From: Microbacterium sp. BLY
GTDB taxonomy: Bacteria; Actinomycetota; Actinomycetes; Actinomycetales; Microbacteriaceae
DNA: 64,000 bases
Assembly: GCF_017939615.1 (NCBI RefSeq)
Contig: NZ_JAGKSR010000001.1
Coordinates: 1,240,001 to 1,304,000, forward strand
Direction: 5' to 3'
Below are positions 40,462 to 48,200 of the stretch, in pieces (the first letter of the stretch is position 1; every line of letters starts with the position of its first letter). The position numbers and the translations under genes were made by a program. The notes beneath the pieces were generated by a model that worked only from the letters and a program-made list of their open reading frames with translations, did not search any database and was not told the origin of the DNA.

Positions 40462-40546
40462 GTTCACAACTCAGGAGAAAGGCCCCGGTCCCGTCCGCAG
40501 GACGAGGATCGGGGCCTTTCGGCGTCGGTTCTCCGGAGTTGTGAAC
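40462..40546. repeat. Interspersed palindromic element, copy 2, enclosing a terminator
   Basis: The arms GTTCACAACTCAGGAGAA (40462-40479) and TTCTCCGGAGTTGTGAAC (40529-40546) match at 17 of 18 positions. Inside is a second stem (40477-40491 with 40506-40520) carrying GGCCCCG and a CCTTT end. It sits between two convergent genes. Arms are shared with 3475-3559. Confidence 0.8.
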
Positions 40547-40551
40547 CGCGG

Positions 40552-41448
40552 TCAGGCGAAGGTGAGGCCCCACTCCAGGGTCCAGGTCTCGCCGGGAGCG
40601 AGACGGCGCAGGCCCCGGCCGCTGTTGAGCGCGTCGGCCGGCGCGGTCATCGGCTCGATCGCGACCGCGAGCGGGGTACCGGGGTAGTTCGTCGCCGTGT
40701 AGACCTGCACGAAGTCGAAGCCCTCGCCCTGCCAGAGGGTGATCGCGCGGCCGTCGGGAGCGGTCAGCGTGTGCCGCACCCGGCCGTCGGCGTCGCGTTC
40801 GAGGTCGGTGAAGCCGGTGTCGAGCGCGATGTCGCCGACACGGACGCCCTCTCGCAGGGCGGACTCGGCCGGACGGGTGCCGACCGGCAGCATCCGGTCG
40901 TCCGTCTCGAAGGCGGTGTGGGCGGGGACGCGGAGGACGAGGTCGTGCGGATCGACGTCGCCGATCGTCGGGAACGGGTGCGTGCCGAGCGCGACCGGCG
41001 CCGCGGAGTCGGACCAGTTCGTGAGCGTGTGCGTCACGTCGATCCCGTCCGCGGTCAGGACGTACGCGACGGACGTCTCGATCAGGTACGGATACCCGGT
41101 CTGCGGGAAGACGGTCGCGCGCAGGGTCGCGGCGCCCTCCGTCTGCTCGATCGTGTACGCCGTGAAGCGCAGCAGGCCGTGGCTGGCGTTGTTCGTCTTC
41201 GGCTCGGTGACGGCGAGCTGACGGACTGTGCCCTCGTCGTCCCAGCGGCCGTCGCGCACCCGGTTGGGCCACGGCGTCAGCACCACTCCCGAGCAGGAGG
41301 GCGTCGGGATGTCGAGCGGGTAGGGCGACACGAGATCGACCTCGCCGATCCGGAGGGCACGCAGCGAGGCGCCGACCTGGGCGATCTGCGCGGTCACGTC
41401 GCCGAGGCGGAGGTGCACCTGGGTGCCGGTGGGGGAGACGGAGTTCAC
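40552..41448 (-). CDS. Aldose 1-epimerase family protein
   Basis: This 298-residue galactose-mutarotase-like beta-sandwich enzyme interconverts anomers of an aldose or a phosphosugar. Family stretches are TPWPNRVRDGRWDDEG, NNASHGLLRFTAY (catalytic His), VALGTHPFPTIG (second His) and FVQVYTATNYPG with IEPMTAPADALNSG (catalytic Glu). The GTG at 41448 is the start, because a TACGAT box lies exactly six bases upstream and further extension has no support. It converges on the RND pump gene, and its promoter diverges from that of the RNA helicase. Confidence 0.9.
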   Translation of the reverse strand: MNSVSPTGTQVHLRLGDVTAQIAQVGASLRALRIGEVDLVSPYPLDIPTPSCSGVVLTPWPNRVRDGRWDDEGTVRQLAVTEPKTNNASHGLLRFTAYTIEQTEGAATLRATVFPQTGYPYLIETSVAYVLTADGIDVTHTLTNWSDSAAPVALGTHPFPTIGDVDPHDLVLRVPAHTAFETDDRMLPVGTRPAESALREGVRVGDIALDTGFTDLERDADGRVRHTLTAPDGRAITLWQGEGFDFVQVYTATNYPGTPLAVAIEPMTAPADALNSGRGLRRLAPGETWTLEWGLTFA

Positions 41449-41503
41449 CCCGACATCGTAGTGCCGCCGGTGGGCGGCCTGCGGGGGCCTCTCAGGCTCT
41501 CCG

Positions 41504-41721
41504 GGTAGACTGGTGAGGTCGGCTTCGGACGCCCGCGCAGGGCGCGGACGTTTTTCAGTGTGTGAAGTGTGAGTCCAGGGGCCGATGGTGCACGTCGCTC
41601 GACGTGAATCAACCATCACAGGAATGGCCCCGGCCGCAGATCGTCCGGACTCCGCTGGATCGGAGTGCTTGCGCGTGCGCGCAGCGCTGTTCTCGTGCGA
41701 GAACGCAAGAAGGACACCCGA
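41504..41721 (+). promoter_or_regulatory. Promoter and structured leader of the DEAD-box helicase gene
   Basis: A TAGACT box (41504-41509) is followed by about 205 bases of leader. A CGCCC/GGGCG stem near 41529-41544 is followed by TTTTT (41551-41555). A nested three-stem hairpin has P1 41578-41583/41626-41631, P2 41585-41589/41612-41616 and P3 41591-41596/41601-41606. Two small stems follow (41650-41654/41661-41665 and 41689-41694/41699-41704) just before the ribosome site. Attenuation or cold-responsive control is inferred, not shown. Confidence 0.6.
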
Positions 41722-43821
41722 ATGCCCAAGAACAAGAAGCCCCGCGGCGGTCGTGCCGCCGCGAACTTCGAGCCGCGCTACGGCGCGAAGAAGACCTCGT
41801 TCCACGACCGGCACCGCCCGGCCGGCGGCCGCGACACCGCCCGTGACGAGCGGCCCGCCCGCGACGGCGACGACCGGCGCGCGAGCAGCGGCTACGACCG
41901 TCGCCCCGGCAGCCGCAGCCCCGGGCACCGCGGCTATCGCCCGGAGGAGGCCGAGTCCGGCGCCCCGAAGCGACGCTGGAGCTCGCAGGAGCGTGCCGGC
42001 CGCGACGAGGCCCGCGGCATCCGCACCCGTGCGGAGTCGGGACGCCGCGAGGCCCCGCACCGCCGGGACGACCGTGCGGGTGGCGCCCGGTTCGACGAGC
42101 GCCCGCGGTCGGGTGACCGCGCCGGGGCCGGTCGGTTCGACGACCGTCCGCGCCGTGACGACCGCGGCGGCTCGCAGCGGCAGGGCTTCCGCGACAACGA
42201 CCACCGCGACGGTGGACGTCCGCGCTTCGACGACCGTCGGACGGAGCGCCCGCGCTTCGACCGCGACGACCGCCCGCGCTTCGACGACCGCCGGACCGAG
42301 CGTCCCCGCTTCGACCGCGACGAGCGTCCTCGCCGCGACGACCGCGGCCGTGCGGGTGACCAGGGAGGCGAGCGTTCGTACGACGCCGCCCGTGCCCGCC
42401 GCGCCTTCGACCGCGACCGCACGCAGCGCTCCTTCGAGGGTGGGCGTGAGCGGCCGTCGACCGGAGGTGCCTACCGCACCGAGCGCCCGCGCCGGGACGA
42501 GCGGCCTCGGCGGGACGAGCGTCCGACCCGCAACGACTGGAATGCCAAGCCGAAGGCCGCGTTCGAGCAGGCCGACGACGTCGTCCACGAGCGCCTCGAG
42601 GCACAGGCCGTGCAGGCCGTCGAGGTCGAGGGTGTCACGTTCGCGGACCTCGGTCTCGGCTCGAACATCACCGAGACCCTGAACAACATGGGGGCGGCGA
42701 CGCCGTTCCCGATCCAGGCGGCGAGCATCCCCGCCGTCCTCGAGGGGCGCGACGTCCTCGCCCGCGGCCGCACCGGCTCCGGCAAGACGATCGCCTTCGG
42801 TGCGCCGCTCGTCGAGCGCGTGCTGCAGTCGCAGGCCGGCAAGCGGCGGGAGTTCGGTCGTGCGCCGCGTGCGATCATCCTCGCCCCGACGCGCGAGCTC
42901 GCTCTGCAGATCGACCGGACGATCCAGCCGATCGCCCGCAGCGTCGGTCTGTTCACGACGCAGATCTACGGCGGCGTGCCGCAGGGCCGCCAGGTGGGCG
43001 CGCTGAAGAAGGGCGTCGACATCGTCATCGGCACCCCGGGTCGTGTCGAGGACCTGATGAACCAGGGCAAGCTCGACCTCTCCGACTGCCGGATCGCGGT
43101 GCTCGACGAGGCCGACCACATGTGCGAGCTCGGATTCGTCGAGCCCGTCCAGCGCATCCTCCGCCGCACGGCCGAGGGCAGCCAGAAGCTCCTGTTCTCC
43201 GCGACGCTCGACCGCGAGGTCGCGGCGCTGGTGGACGAGTTCCTCGTCGACCCCGCCGTGTTCGAGGTCGCGGGCGAGGACCAGGATTCCAGCACGATCG
43301 AGCACCGCGTGCTCGTGATCGAGCACCGGGACAAGGCCGACATCCTCACGTCGCTCGTCGACCGCGAGGGCAAGACGCTCGTCTTCGCCCGCACCCGTGC
43401 GTACGCCGAGATGCTGGCCGATCAGTTCGACGACGCGGGGATCCCCGCGGTGTCGCTGCACGGCGACCTCAACCAGGCGAAGCGCACGCGCAACCTGGAG
43501 AAGCTGACCTCGGGTCGGGTGAACGTGCTCGTCGCGACCGATGTGGCTGCGCGCGGGATCCACGTGGACGACATCGATCTCGTGGTCCAGGCCGATGCGC
43601 CGGACGAGTACAAGACCTACCTGCATCGCTCGGGTCGCACCGGGCGCGCGGGTCGCTCGGGCCGGGTCGTCACGCTCATCACCCGGCAGCGTCAGCGCCG
43701 GATGACCGAGCTGCTCGGTCGCGCCGAGATCGAGGCCCCGTTCGAGCAGGCGCGTCTGGACGACGACGTGATCGAGGAGATCGCCGGGCGCGTGCCGTCC
43801 GCGGCCGAGCTCACCTCCTGA
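41722..43821 (+). CDS. DEAD/DEAH-box RNA helicase with long disordered N-terminal tail
   Basis: This 699-residue cytoplasmic RNA helicase has an N-terminal ~295 residues that are Arg/Asp/Gly-rich and disordered, with repeated (R)PRFD(D/R)(D/R) blocks; this kind of tail often binds RNA or drives condensates. The helicase core starts near residue 304: Q-motif FPIQAASIP, Walker A GRTGSGKT (Lys355), DEAD at 462-465, SAT, and motif VI HRSGRTGRAGRSG. The ATG at 41722 (MPKNKKPRGG) has an AGAAGGA site upstream. It likely unwinds RNA in ribosome assembly or cold adaptation. A long structured leader precedes it. Confidence 0.93.
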   Translation: MPKNKKPRGGRAAANFEPRYGAKKTSFHDRHRPAGGRDTARDERPARDGDDRRASSGYDRRPGSRSPGHRGYRPEEAESGAPKRRWSSQERAGRDEARGIRTRAESGRREAPHRRDDRAGGARFDERPRSGDRAGAGRFDDRPRRDDRGGSQRQGFRDNDHRDGGRPRFDDRRTERPRFDRDDRPRFDDRRTERPRFDRDERPRRDDRGRAGDQGGERSYDAARARRAFDRDRTQRSFEGGRERPSTGGAYRTERPRRDERPRRDERPTRNDWNAKPKAAFEQADDVVHERLEAQAVQAVEVEGVTFADLGLGSNITETLNNMGAATPFPIQAASIPAVLEGRDVLARGRTGSGKTIAFGAPLVERVLQSQAGKRREFGRAPRAIILAPTRELALQIDRTIQPIARSVGLFTTQIYGGVPQGRQVGALKKGVDIVIGTPGRVEDLMNQGKLDLSDCRIAVLDEADHMCELGFVEPVQRILRRTAEGSQKLLFSATLDREVAALVDEFLVDPAVFEVAGEDQDSSTIEHRVLVIEHRDKADILTSLVDREGKTLVFARTRAYAEMLADQFDDAGIPAVSLHGDLNQAKRTRNLEKLTSGRVNVLVATDVAARGIHVDDIDLVVQADAPDEYKTYLHRSGRTGRAGRSGRVVTLITRQRQRRMTELLGRAEIEAPFEQARLDDDVIEEIAGRVPSAAELTS

Positions 43822-43836
43822 CCCGTTCGGGATCAG

Positions 43837-43870
43837 AAAGGCCCCGGAGACTTCGGTCTCCGGGGCCTTT
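43837..43870. terminator. Intrinsic terminator between helicase and yaeQ genes
   Basis: A perfect 15-bp stem AAAGGCCCCGGAGAC / TTCG tetraloop / complement ends in TTTT. It sits between two convergent genes and works in both directions. Confidence 0.92.
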
Positions 43871-43890
43871 TCGCACTCCGCACCGGGGGG

Positions 43891-44430
43891 TCAGGGGAGG
43901 GTGTGCTCGTGGAGGGACGTCGTCAGGGACGTGCCGTTGAGGTCGAGGTAGAGGACGCGCTCGGTGACCGTGAGGGTCAGGGTGTTGCGGCGGGCGAGGT
44001 GCGGTGTGGCGCTGTCGATGAACCCGGGGTCGAAGCTGTAGACCCGGATGTCCTCGGAACGGTGGATGCGCTTGTCGGCCCACGGTGCCATGACCTTGGC
44101 CGGGTCGCGGTGTGTGTAGACGACCGTCCGGTCCGCGAGGCGCGAGGCGTGATGCAGCCGCGCGGCGTCGGGAGCGCCCACCTCGATCCAGACCGTCACG
44201 CGCCCGGTGAGGTCGCGCACGAGCACCGCGGGCTCCTCGGTATCGGAGACGCTGCCGCCGAACGCGATGCCCTCCGCGAACGCGAGCCCGTAGGCGAGCA
44301 CCCGCGTGAGCATGTACGCGTCGGTCTCGGAGGGATGCCGGGCGGCCCGGAGCGAGACGTCGTCGTAGACCCCGCGATCGGTGTCGGCCAGCTGCATCTC
44401 GAACGTGTGGACTGTCGAACCGATCGCCAT
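43891..44430 (-). CDS. YaeQ family protein
   Basis: This 179-residue cytoplasmic protein matches YaeQ: FEMQLADTDRGVYDDVSLRAARHPSETDAYMLTRVLAYGL near the start, then WIEVGAPDAARLHHASRLAD and a VTERVLYLDLNG strand. The fold is PD-(D/E)XK nuclease-like; the biochemical role is unsettled. I chose the ATG at 44430 (MAIGSTVHTF), the normal family start. It is separated by 43 bases from the radical SAM gene on the same strand and may be co-transcribed. Confidence 0.9.
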   Translation of the reverse strand: MAIGSTVHTFEMQLADTDRGVYDDVSLRAARHPSETDAYMLTRVLAYGLAFAEGIAFGGSVSDTEEPAVLVRDLTGRVTVWIEVGAPDAARLHHASRLADRTVVYTHRDPAKVMAPWADKRIHRSEDIRVYSFDPGFIDSATPHLARRNTLTLTVTERVLYLDLNGTSLTTSLHEHTLP

Positions 44431-44473
44431 GATCCTCGAGCCTACGCGGCGCGGCGGCCTCCGCCCGACCGGG

Positions 44474-45565
44474 TCAGAACAGCATCGGCTGCGGCGGGGC
44501 GGCGGCCGCGCGCCCGCTGGGGGTGAACAGCACCGGACCGCTCGTCGGCGCACCGGTCTGCACATGCCCCTGCCCGGGGCGGAACCCGCGCCGCGGATAG
44601 TCGTCTTCGTGCCGGCCGTCGAGACCGTGCATCCGGATGAGGGGACGGGCTCGCTTCGCCAGCCATTGCCGATACGGCTTCGGCGCCTCGACCGATGCTC
44701 CGGGATACAGCCCCCGATACGACGACACGAGGTCGGGACGGTTCTCGCCGAGCCACTGGAAGAACCACGGCTTGACGCCGGGACGCAGGTGCAGCGCCCC
44801 GTAGATCACGTTCCGCGCCCCGGCGGCCTTGATGCGACGGAGGGCGTCGTCGATCGCGGCGAGGGAGTCGGTGAGGTGCGGCATGATCGGCATGAGGAAC
44901 ACCGTGACGGGGAACCCGGCGTCGGACAGCGCGCGCACGGTGTCGAGACGGGCCTGGGTGTTCGGGGCGCCCGGCTCGATGGCCTTCTGCAGGGCGTCGT
45001 CGTACATCGCGATCGACATCTGCACGTCGACCGGGACGCGCCGGGCCGCCTTCTTCAGCAGCGGGATGTCACGCCGAATGAGCGTGCCCTTCGTCAGGAT
45101 GGAGATCGGGGTGCCGGAGGCGGCGAGCGCCTCGATGATCCCGGGCATCAGCGCATAGCGCCCCTCGGCACGCTGGTACGGGTCGGTATTGGTGCCGAGG
45201 GCCACCGTCTCGTGCTGCCAGCTCCCGCGCCGCAGTTCCTTCTCCAGGACCTCGACGACGTTGACCTTGACGACGATCTGCGTATCGAAGTCGGCGCCGC
45301 CGTCGAGGTCGAGGTACTCGTGTGTCCCGCGGGCGAAGCAATAGGTGCAGGCGTGCGAGCAGCCGCGATACGGGTTGATGGTCCAGGCGAACGGCATGCG
45401 GGAGGCACCGGGGACGTGGTTCAGCGCGGACTTCGACAGGACCTCGTGGAAGGTCATGCCGGCGAACTCCGGCGTGGTCACGGTGCGCAGGACGCTCGAC
45501 CGGTTCTCGAGTCCGGGCAGCGCCGCCTCGTCGGCGTCCGCGAGCTTCTGTCCCTGCCATCGCAT
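44474..45565 (-). CDS. Radical SAM protein, Rv2578c/SplB-like
   Basis: This 363-residue radical SAM enzyme has the Fe4S4-binding motif C-X3-C-X2-C at Cys69, Cys73 and Cys76 (NPYRGCSHACTYCFARG). The surrounding sequence (HVPGASRMPFAWTINPYRGC and VALGTNTDPYQRAEG) is that of the Rv2578c family, related to spore photoproduct lyase. The reaction is unknown; DNA repair is a family guess. The C-terminal ~30 residues are low complexity. TCGAAC-type direct repeats lie just upstream (45574-45594). It is divergent from the VanY-type peptidase. Confidence 0.87.
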   Translation of the reverse strand: MRWQGQKLADADEAALPGLENRSSVLRTVTTPEFAGMTFHEVLSKSALNHVPGASRMPFAWTINPYRGCSHACTYCFARGTHEYLDLDGGADFDTQIVVKVNVVEVLEKELRRGSWQHETVALGTNTDPYQRAEGRYALMPGIIEALAASGTPISILTKGTLIRRDIPLLKKAARRVPVDVQMSIAMYDDALQKAIEPGAPNTQARLDTVRALSDAGFPVTVFLMPIMPHLTDSLAAIDDALRRIKAAGARNVIYGALHLRPGVKPWFFQWLGENRPDLVSSYRGLYPGASVEAPKPYRQWLAKRARPLIRMHGLDGRHEDDYPRRGFRPGQGHVQTGAPTSGPVLFTPSGRAAAAPPQPMLF

Positions 45566-45573
45566 CCTGCTAG

Positions 45574-45594
45574 TCGAACAAAGAATCGAACAAC
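45574..45594. promoter_or_regulatory. TCGAAC direct repeats upstream of the radical SAM gene
   Basis: TCGAACAA occurs at 45574 and again at 45585, an 11-bp period, and TGTTCGAG lies at 45618-45625. TCGAAC/GTTCGA are the half-sites of the actinobacterial LexA box, but the standard N4-spaced palindrome is not intact here. Confidence 0.35.
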
Positions 45595-45639
45595 TGTCAA
45601 GCGAGTGTGGGAGAAATGTTCGAGTGGAAGAATGGGGGG

Positions 45640-46569
45640 ATGCCCTCCTCGCCGTACGCTCAGCATGCGGCGCCGCGCTCCCCGATCTTCGGTCCTGCCC
45701 TGCCGGTCGGGCTGGCGGTGACCGCGCTGGGCGTGGTGCTCTCGCTCACCGGCGCGGCGGCGACCCCCACGGCCCCCGAGGCCCTGCCGCGTCCTGCCGC
45801 CGTGCTGCAGGTGCCCACGATCGAGAACGCGGCGACGCCCGCCGCCGACCCCTGTGCGGAGCCGGCGGTGCAGGCGGCGCTGGACGCGGGCGATGACGAC
45901 GCCGCCGTCGCCGCGTTCGGCGGGGGTGCGGCCTTCCGCGCCGCGGTGGTCGCGGGGAACGCGCCGTGCATCTCGCTCAGCGACCCCGCCCGGATCTGGG
46001 TGGTCGTGAACAAGGGGCGGCCGCTCGATCCGGCCGACTACGAGCCCACCGGTCTCGGGCAGGTGCCGCTGCAGATGACGACGCCGTCCGGCCGGGTGCG
46101 TGCGGAGGTCGCGGACGCCGTCGGCCGCATGGCCGACGCGGCGGAGGCGGCCGGGGTCGGACGCCTCGGTGCGAACAACGGCTATCGCTCCTACGGGCTG
46201 CAGGTCGCGACGTACGACGCGCACGTGCGGGATCAGGGGCAGGCCGACGCCGATGCCGGCTCCGCGCGCCCCGGCCACAGCGAGCATCAGACCGGTCTCG
46301 CCCTCGATGTCGTGGCGTGCGATGCCGGATGCGGGGGTCTGGACGGCTTCGGCGCGACCCGGCAGAGCGAGTGGGTGGCCGCGCACGCCTGGGAGTTCGG
46401 GTTCATCGTGCGCTACGAGCAGGTGGGGACGCCGGTCACCGGCTATGCGCCGGAGCCCTGGCACCTGCGCTACGTCGGCCCGGCGCTCGCGCAGGCGTAT
46501 CACGAGGGCGGCCATCACACCCTCGAGGACTTCTTCGGTCTGCCGGCGGCGCCCGACTACGGTCACTGA
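45640..46569 (+). CDS. VanY/LdcB-type D-alanyl-D-alanine carboxypeptidase family protein
   Basis: This 309-residue exported protein likely trims peptidoglycan stem peptides. The N-terminal helix (PVGLAVTALGVVLSLTGAAA) is a signal peptide or anchor. The VanY zinc motif SEHQTGLALD gives Ser214, His216 and Asp223, and the second site is His275 in WHLRYVG. NNGYRSYGLQ is the usual preceding loop. The ATG at 45640 has an AAGAAT box six bases upstream, indicating a leaderless transcript. Its 3' end is followed by an imperfect hairpin at 46571-46614. Confidence 0.88.
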   Translation: MPSSPYAQHAAPRSPIFGPALPVGLAVTALGVVLSLTGAAATPTAPEALPRPAAVLQVPTIENAATPAADPCAEPAVQAALDAGDDDAAVAAFGGGAAFRAAVVAGNAPCISLSDPARIWVVVNKGRPLDPADYEPTGLGQVPLQMTTPSGRVRAEVADAVGRMADAAEAAGVGRLGANNGYRSYGLQVATYDAHVRDQGQADADAGSARPGHSEHQTGLALDVVACDAGCGGLDGFGATRQSEWVAAHAWEFGFIVRYEQVGTPVTGYAPEPWHLRYVGPALAQAYHEGGHHTLEDFFGLPAAPDYGH

Positions 46570-46570
46570 G

Positions 46571-46614
46571 GCATCCCACAAACGCGGAACCCAGTCCCAC
46601 CGTTGGTGGGATGC
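46571..46614 (+). terminator. Stem-loop after the VanY-type gene
   Basis: GCATCCCAC (46571-46579) pairs with GTGGGATGC (46606-46614). A competing inner stem CCCAC/GTGGG shares the right arm. Position right after the stop suggests a terminator. Confidence 0.55.
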
Positions 46615-46697
46615 ATTCTCACAATCGCCTGTCCTGCCCCGTGTTCCCGCCGTAGACTCGCCGGAGCAACGACGCACGACACGTTCGGGAGGACGGC

Positions 46698-47861
46698 ATG
46701 GAACGCGACATCTACGAAGAGGATCACGAGGCCTTCCGCGACCTCGTCAAGGACTTCGTCAAGCGCCACGTGACGCACGAGGCGATCGAGAGGTGGGACG
46801 CCGCCGGCGAGGTGGACCGCGCCACGATGCGCGCCGCGGGTGAGGCCGGCATCATCGGGCTCTCCGTGCCCGAGGAGTTCGGCGGTGCCGGAATGCTGCA
46901 GGACTACCGGTTCCGCGCGATCGTCAACGAAGAGGTCATCGCAGCTGGGGCCGGTTCGCTCGCCGGGGCCTTCGGCATCCAGGACGACCTCGCGGTGCCC
47001 TACCTGGTGCACATGGGCACGCAGGAGCAGAAGGAGAAGTGGCTGCCCCGCATGGCCACCGGCGAGGTCGTCGGTGCGCTCGCCATGACCGAGCCCGGTG
47101 CGGGCTCCGACCTGCGGGGCATCAAGACCACCGCGAAGAAGGTCGACGGCGGCTACCTCGTCAACGGCGCCAAGACCTTCATCTCGTCCGGCGCGACCGC
47201 CGACCTCGTCGTGACCTTCGTCAAGACGGGCGAGGGCAACCGCCCCGACGCGTTCAGCCTCGTCCTCATCGAGAAGGGGATGGAGGGGTTCGACAACGGC
47301 AAGAAGCTCTCGAAGATGGGCTTCCACGGCCATGACACCGCCGAGCTGTCGTTCAGCGACGTGTTCGTGCCGGAGGAGAACCTCATCGGCGGCGTCGAGG
47401 GCAAGGGCTTCATCCAGCTGATGATGAACCTCCCCCTCGAGCGCCTCTCGATCGCCGTGGCCGGAGCCGCCGCCGCGCAGGCCGCCTTCGACTGGACGGT
47501 CGCGTACACGAAGGACCGAGAGGCGTTCGGCGAGCGCATCATCGACTTCCAGAACAGCCGCTTCACCATCGCGGACATGTCGGCGACGGTCGACGCGCTC
47601 TGGGCCTTCATCGACCGCGCGCTCCTGGCCTACAAGGACGGCCGGCTCTCGGCCGAGGAGGCCGCGAAGGTCAAGTTCTGGGCGACGGAGCGCGAATGGG
47701 ACGTGCTGGACGCCGGTGTGCAGCTGCACGGCGGGTACGGCTACATCACCGAATACCCGATCGCCCGCGCCTTCCTCGACGCCCGGGTGCACCGCATCTA
47801 CGGCGGCACGAACGAGATCATGCGCGAGATCGTCGGACGGCAGATCGCCGGCAAGCGCTGA
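46698..47861 (+). CDS. Acyl-CoA dehydrogenase
   Basis: This 387-residue FAD enzyme oxidises an acyl-CoA to the 2-enoyl-CoA. The FAD/substrate motifs ALAMTEPGAGSDLRGIKT and YLVNGAKTFISSGATADLVVT are clear, and RIYGGTNEIMREIVGRQI closes the chain. The catalytic Glu is not assigned here. Substrate chain length is unknown. A GGGAGGA site precedes the ATG, and a TAGACT box near 46654 is the probable promoter. A strong terminator follows. Confidence 0.94.
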   Translation: MERDIYEEDHEAFRDLVKDFVKRHVTHEAIERWDAAGEVDRATMRAAGEAGIIGLSVPEEFGGAGMLQDYRFRAIVNEEVIAAGAGSLAGAFGIQDDLAVPYLVHMGTQEQKEKWLPRMATGEVVGALAMTEPGAGSDLRGIKTTAKKVDGGYLVNGAKTFISSGATADLVVTFVKTGEGNRPDAFSLVLIEKGMEGFDNGKKLSKMGFHGHDTAELSFSDVFVPEENLIGGVEGKGFIQLMMNLPLERLSIAVAGAAAAQAAFDWTVAYTKDREAFGERIIDFQNSRFTIADMSATVDALWAFIDRALLAYKDGRLSAEEAAKVKFWATEREWDVLDAGVQLHGGYGYITEYPIARAFLDARVHRIYGGTNEIMREIVGRQIAGKR

Positions 47862-47892
47862 CGTCGGGCCCGCACGGCGGGCCGCAGGAGAG

Positions 47893-47922
47893 ACGCACCC
47901 CCGGGACACCCCGGGGGTGCGT
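47893..47922 (+). terminator. Intrinsic terminator after the acyl-CoA dehydrogenase
   Basis: A perfect 13-bp stem ACGCACCCCCGGG / ACAC / complement runs into TTTT, 32 bases after the stop. Confidence 0.9.
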
Positions 47923-48038
47923 TTTCCGTCCGGGGCGGGTGCGCGCGGCCCCACTTGTATCGACGAGTGGCGCCGATCGGGGCGATCCGCGGCGGTGTGC
48001 GCCGCCGTCTGCGCAGCACCGCGACAAACAAAAGCCTG

Positions 48039-48142
48039 GTCGGAAGGGCTAATCCGAAAGTCCGGTCCGGGGGTGGACTTTCTTCCGACTTGTCTCTTCA
48101 GGGGATACATGTGCTGGTCCATGATCGATACATGTCCGGACA
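48039..48142. promoter_or_regulatory. Regulatory region of the GntR-Lsr-like operon
   Basis: The ~280 bases between the terminator and the GntR start hold no gene. A bulged palindrome spans 48039-48089: outer 8-bp stem GTCGGAAG/CTTCCGAC and inner 7-bp stem AAAGTCC/GGACTTT, with a 10-base bulge on one side. Further on, GATACATG repeats at 48104 and 48127, and TGTCCGGACA (48133-48142) is a perfect palindrome. These are candidate sites for the GntR regulator. Confidence 0.5.
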
Positions 48143-48200
48143 GGCGATGTCCGGCTCGAGGACGCCGACGTCCTCGCACCCGCTCACCGAAGAGGCCGGA

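Noticed and set aside
37282..40467. A 1061-codon minus-strand frame opposite the RND pump
   Set aside because: Composition is typical of a GC-rich antisense frame, and the + strand shows full RND motifs over the same span.
41585..42682. A 365-codon frame starting in the helicase leader
   Set aside because: It runs in another frame through the helicase tail with Arg/Ser/Thr-rich text typical of a shadow; only its first codons lie in the leader, where RNA structure explains the sequence better.
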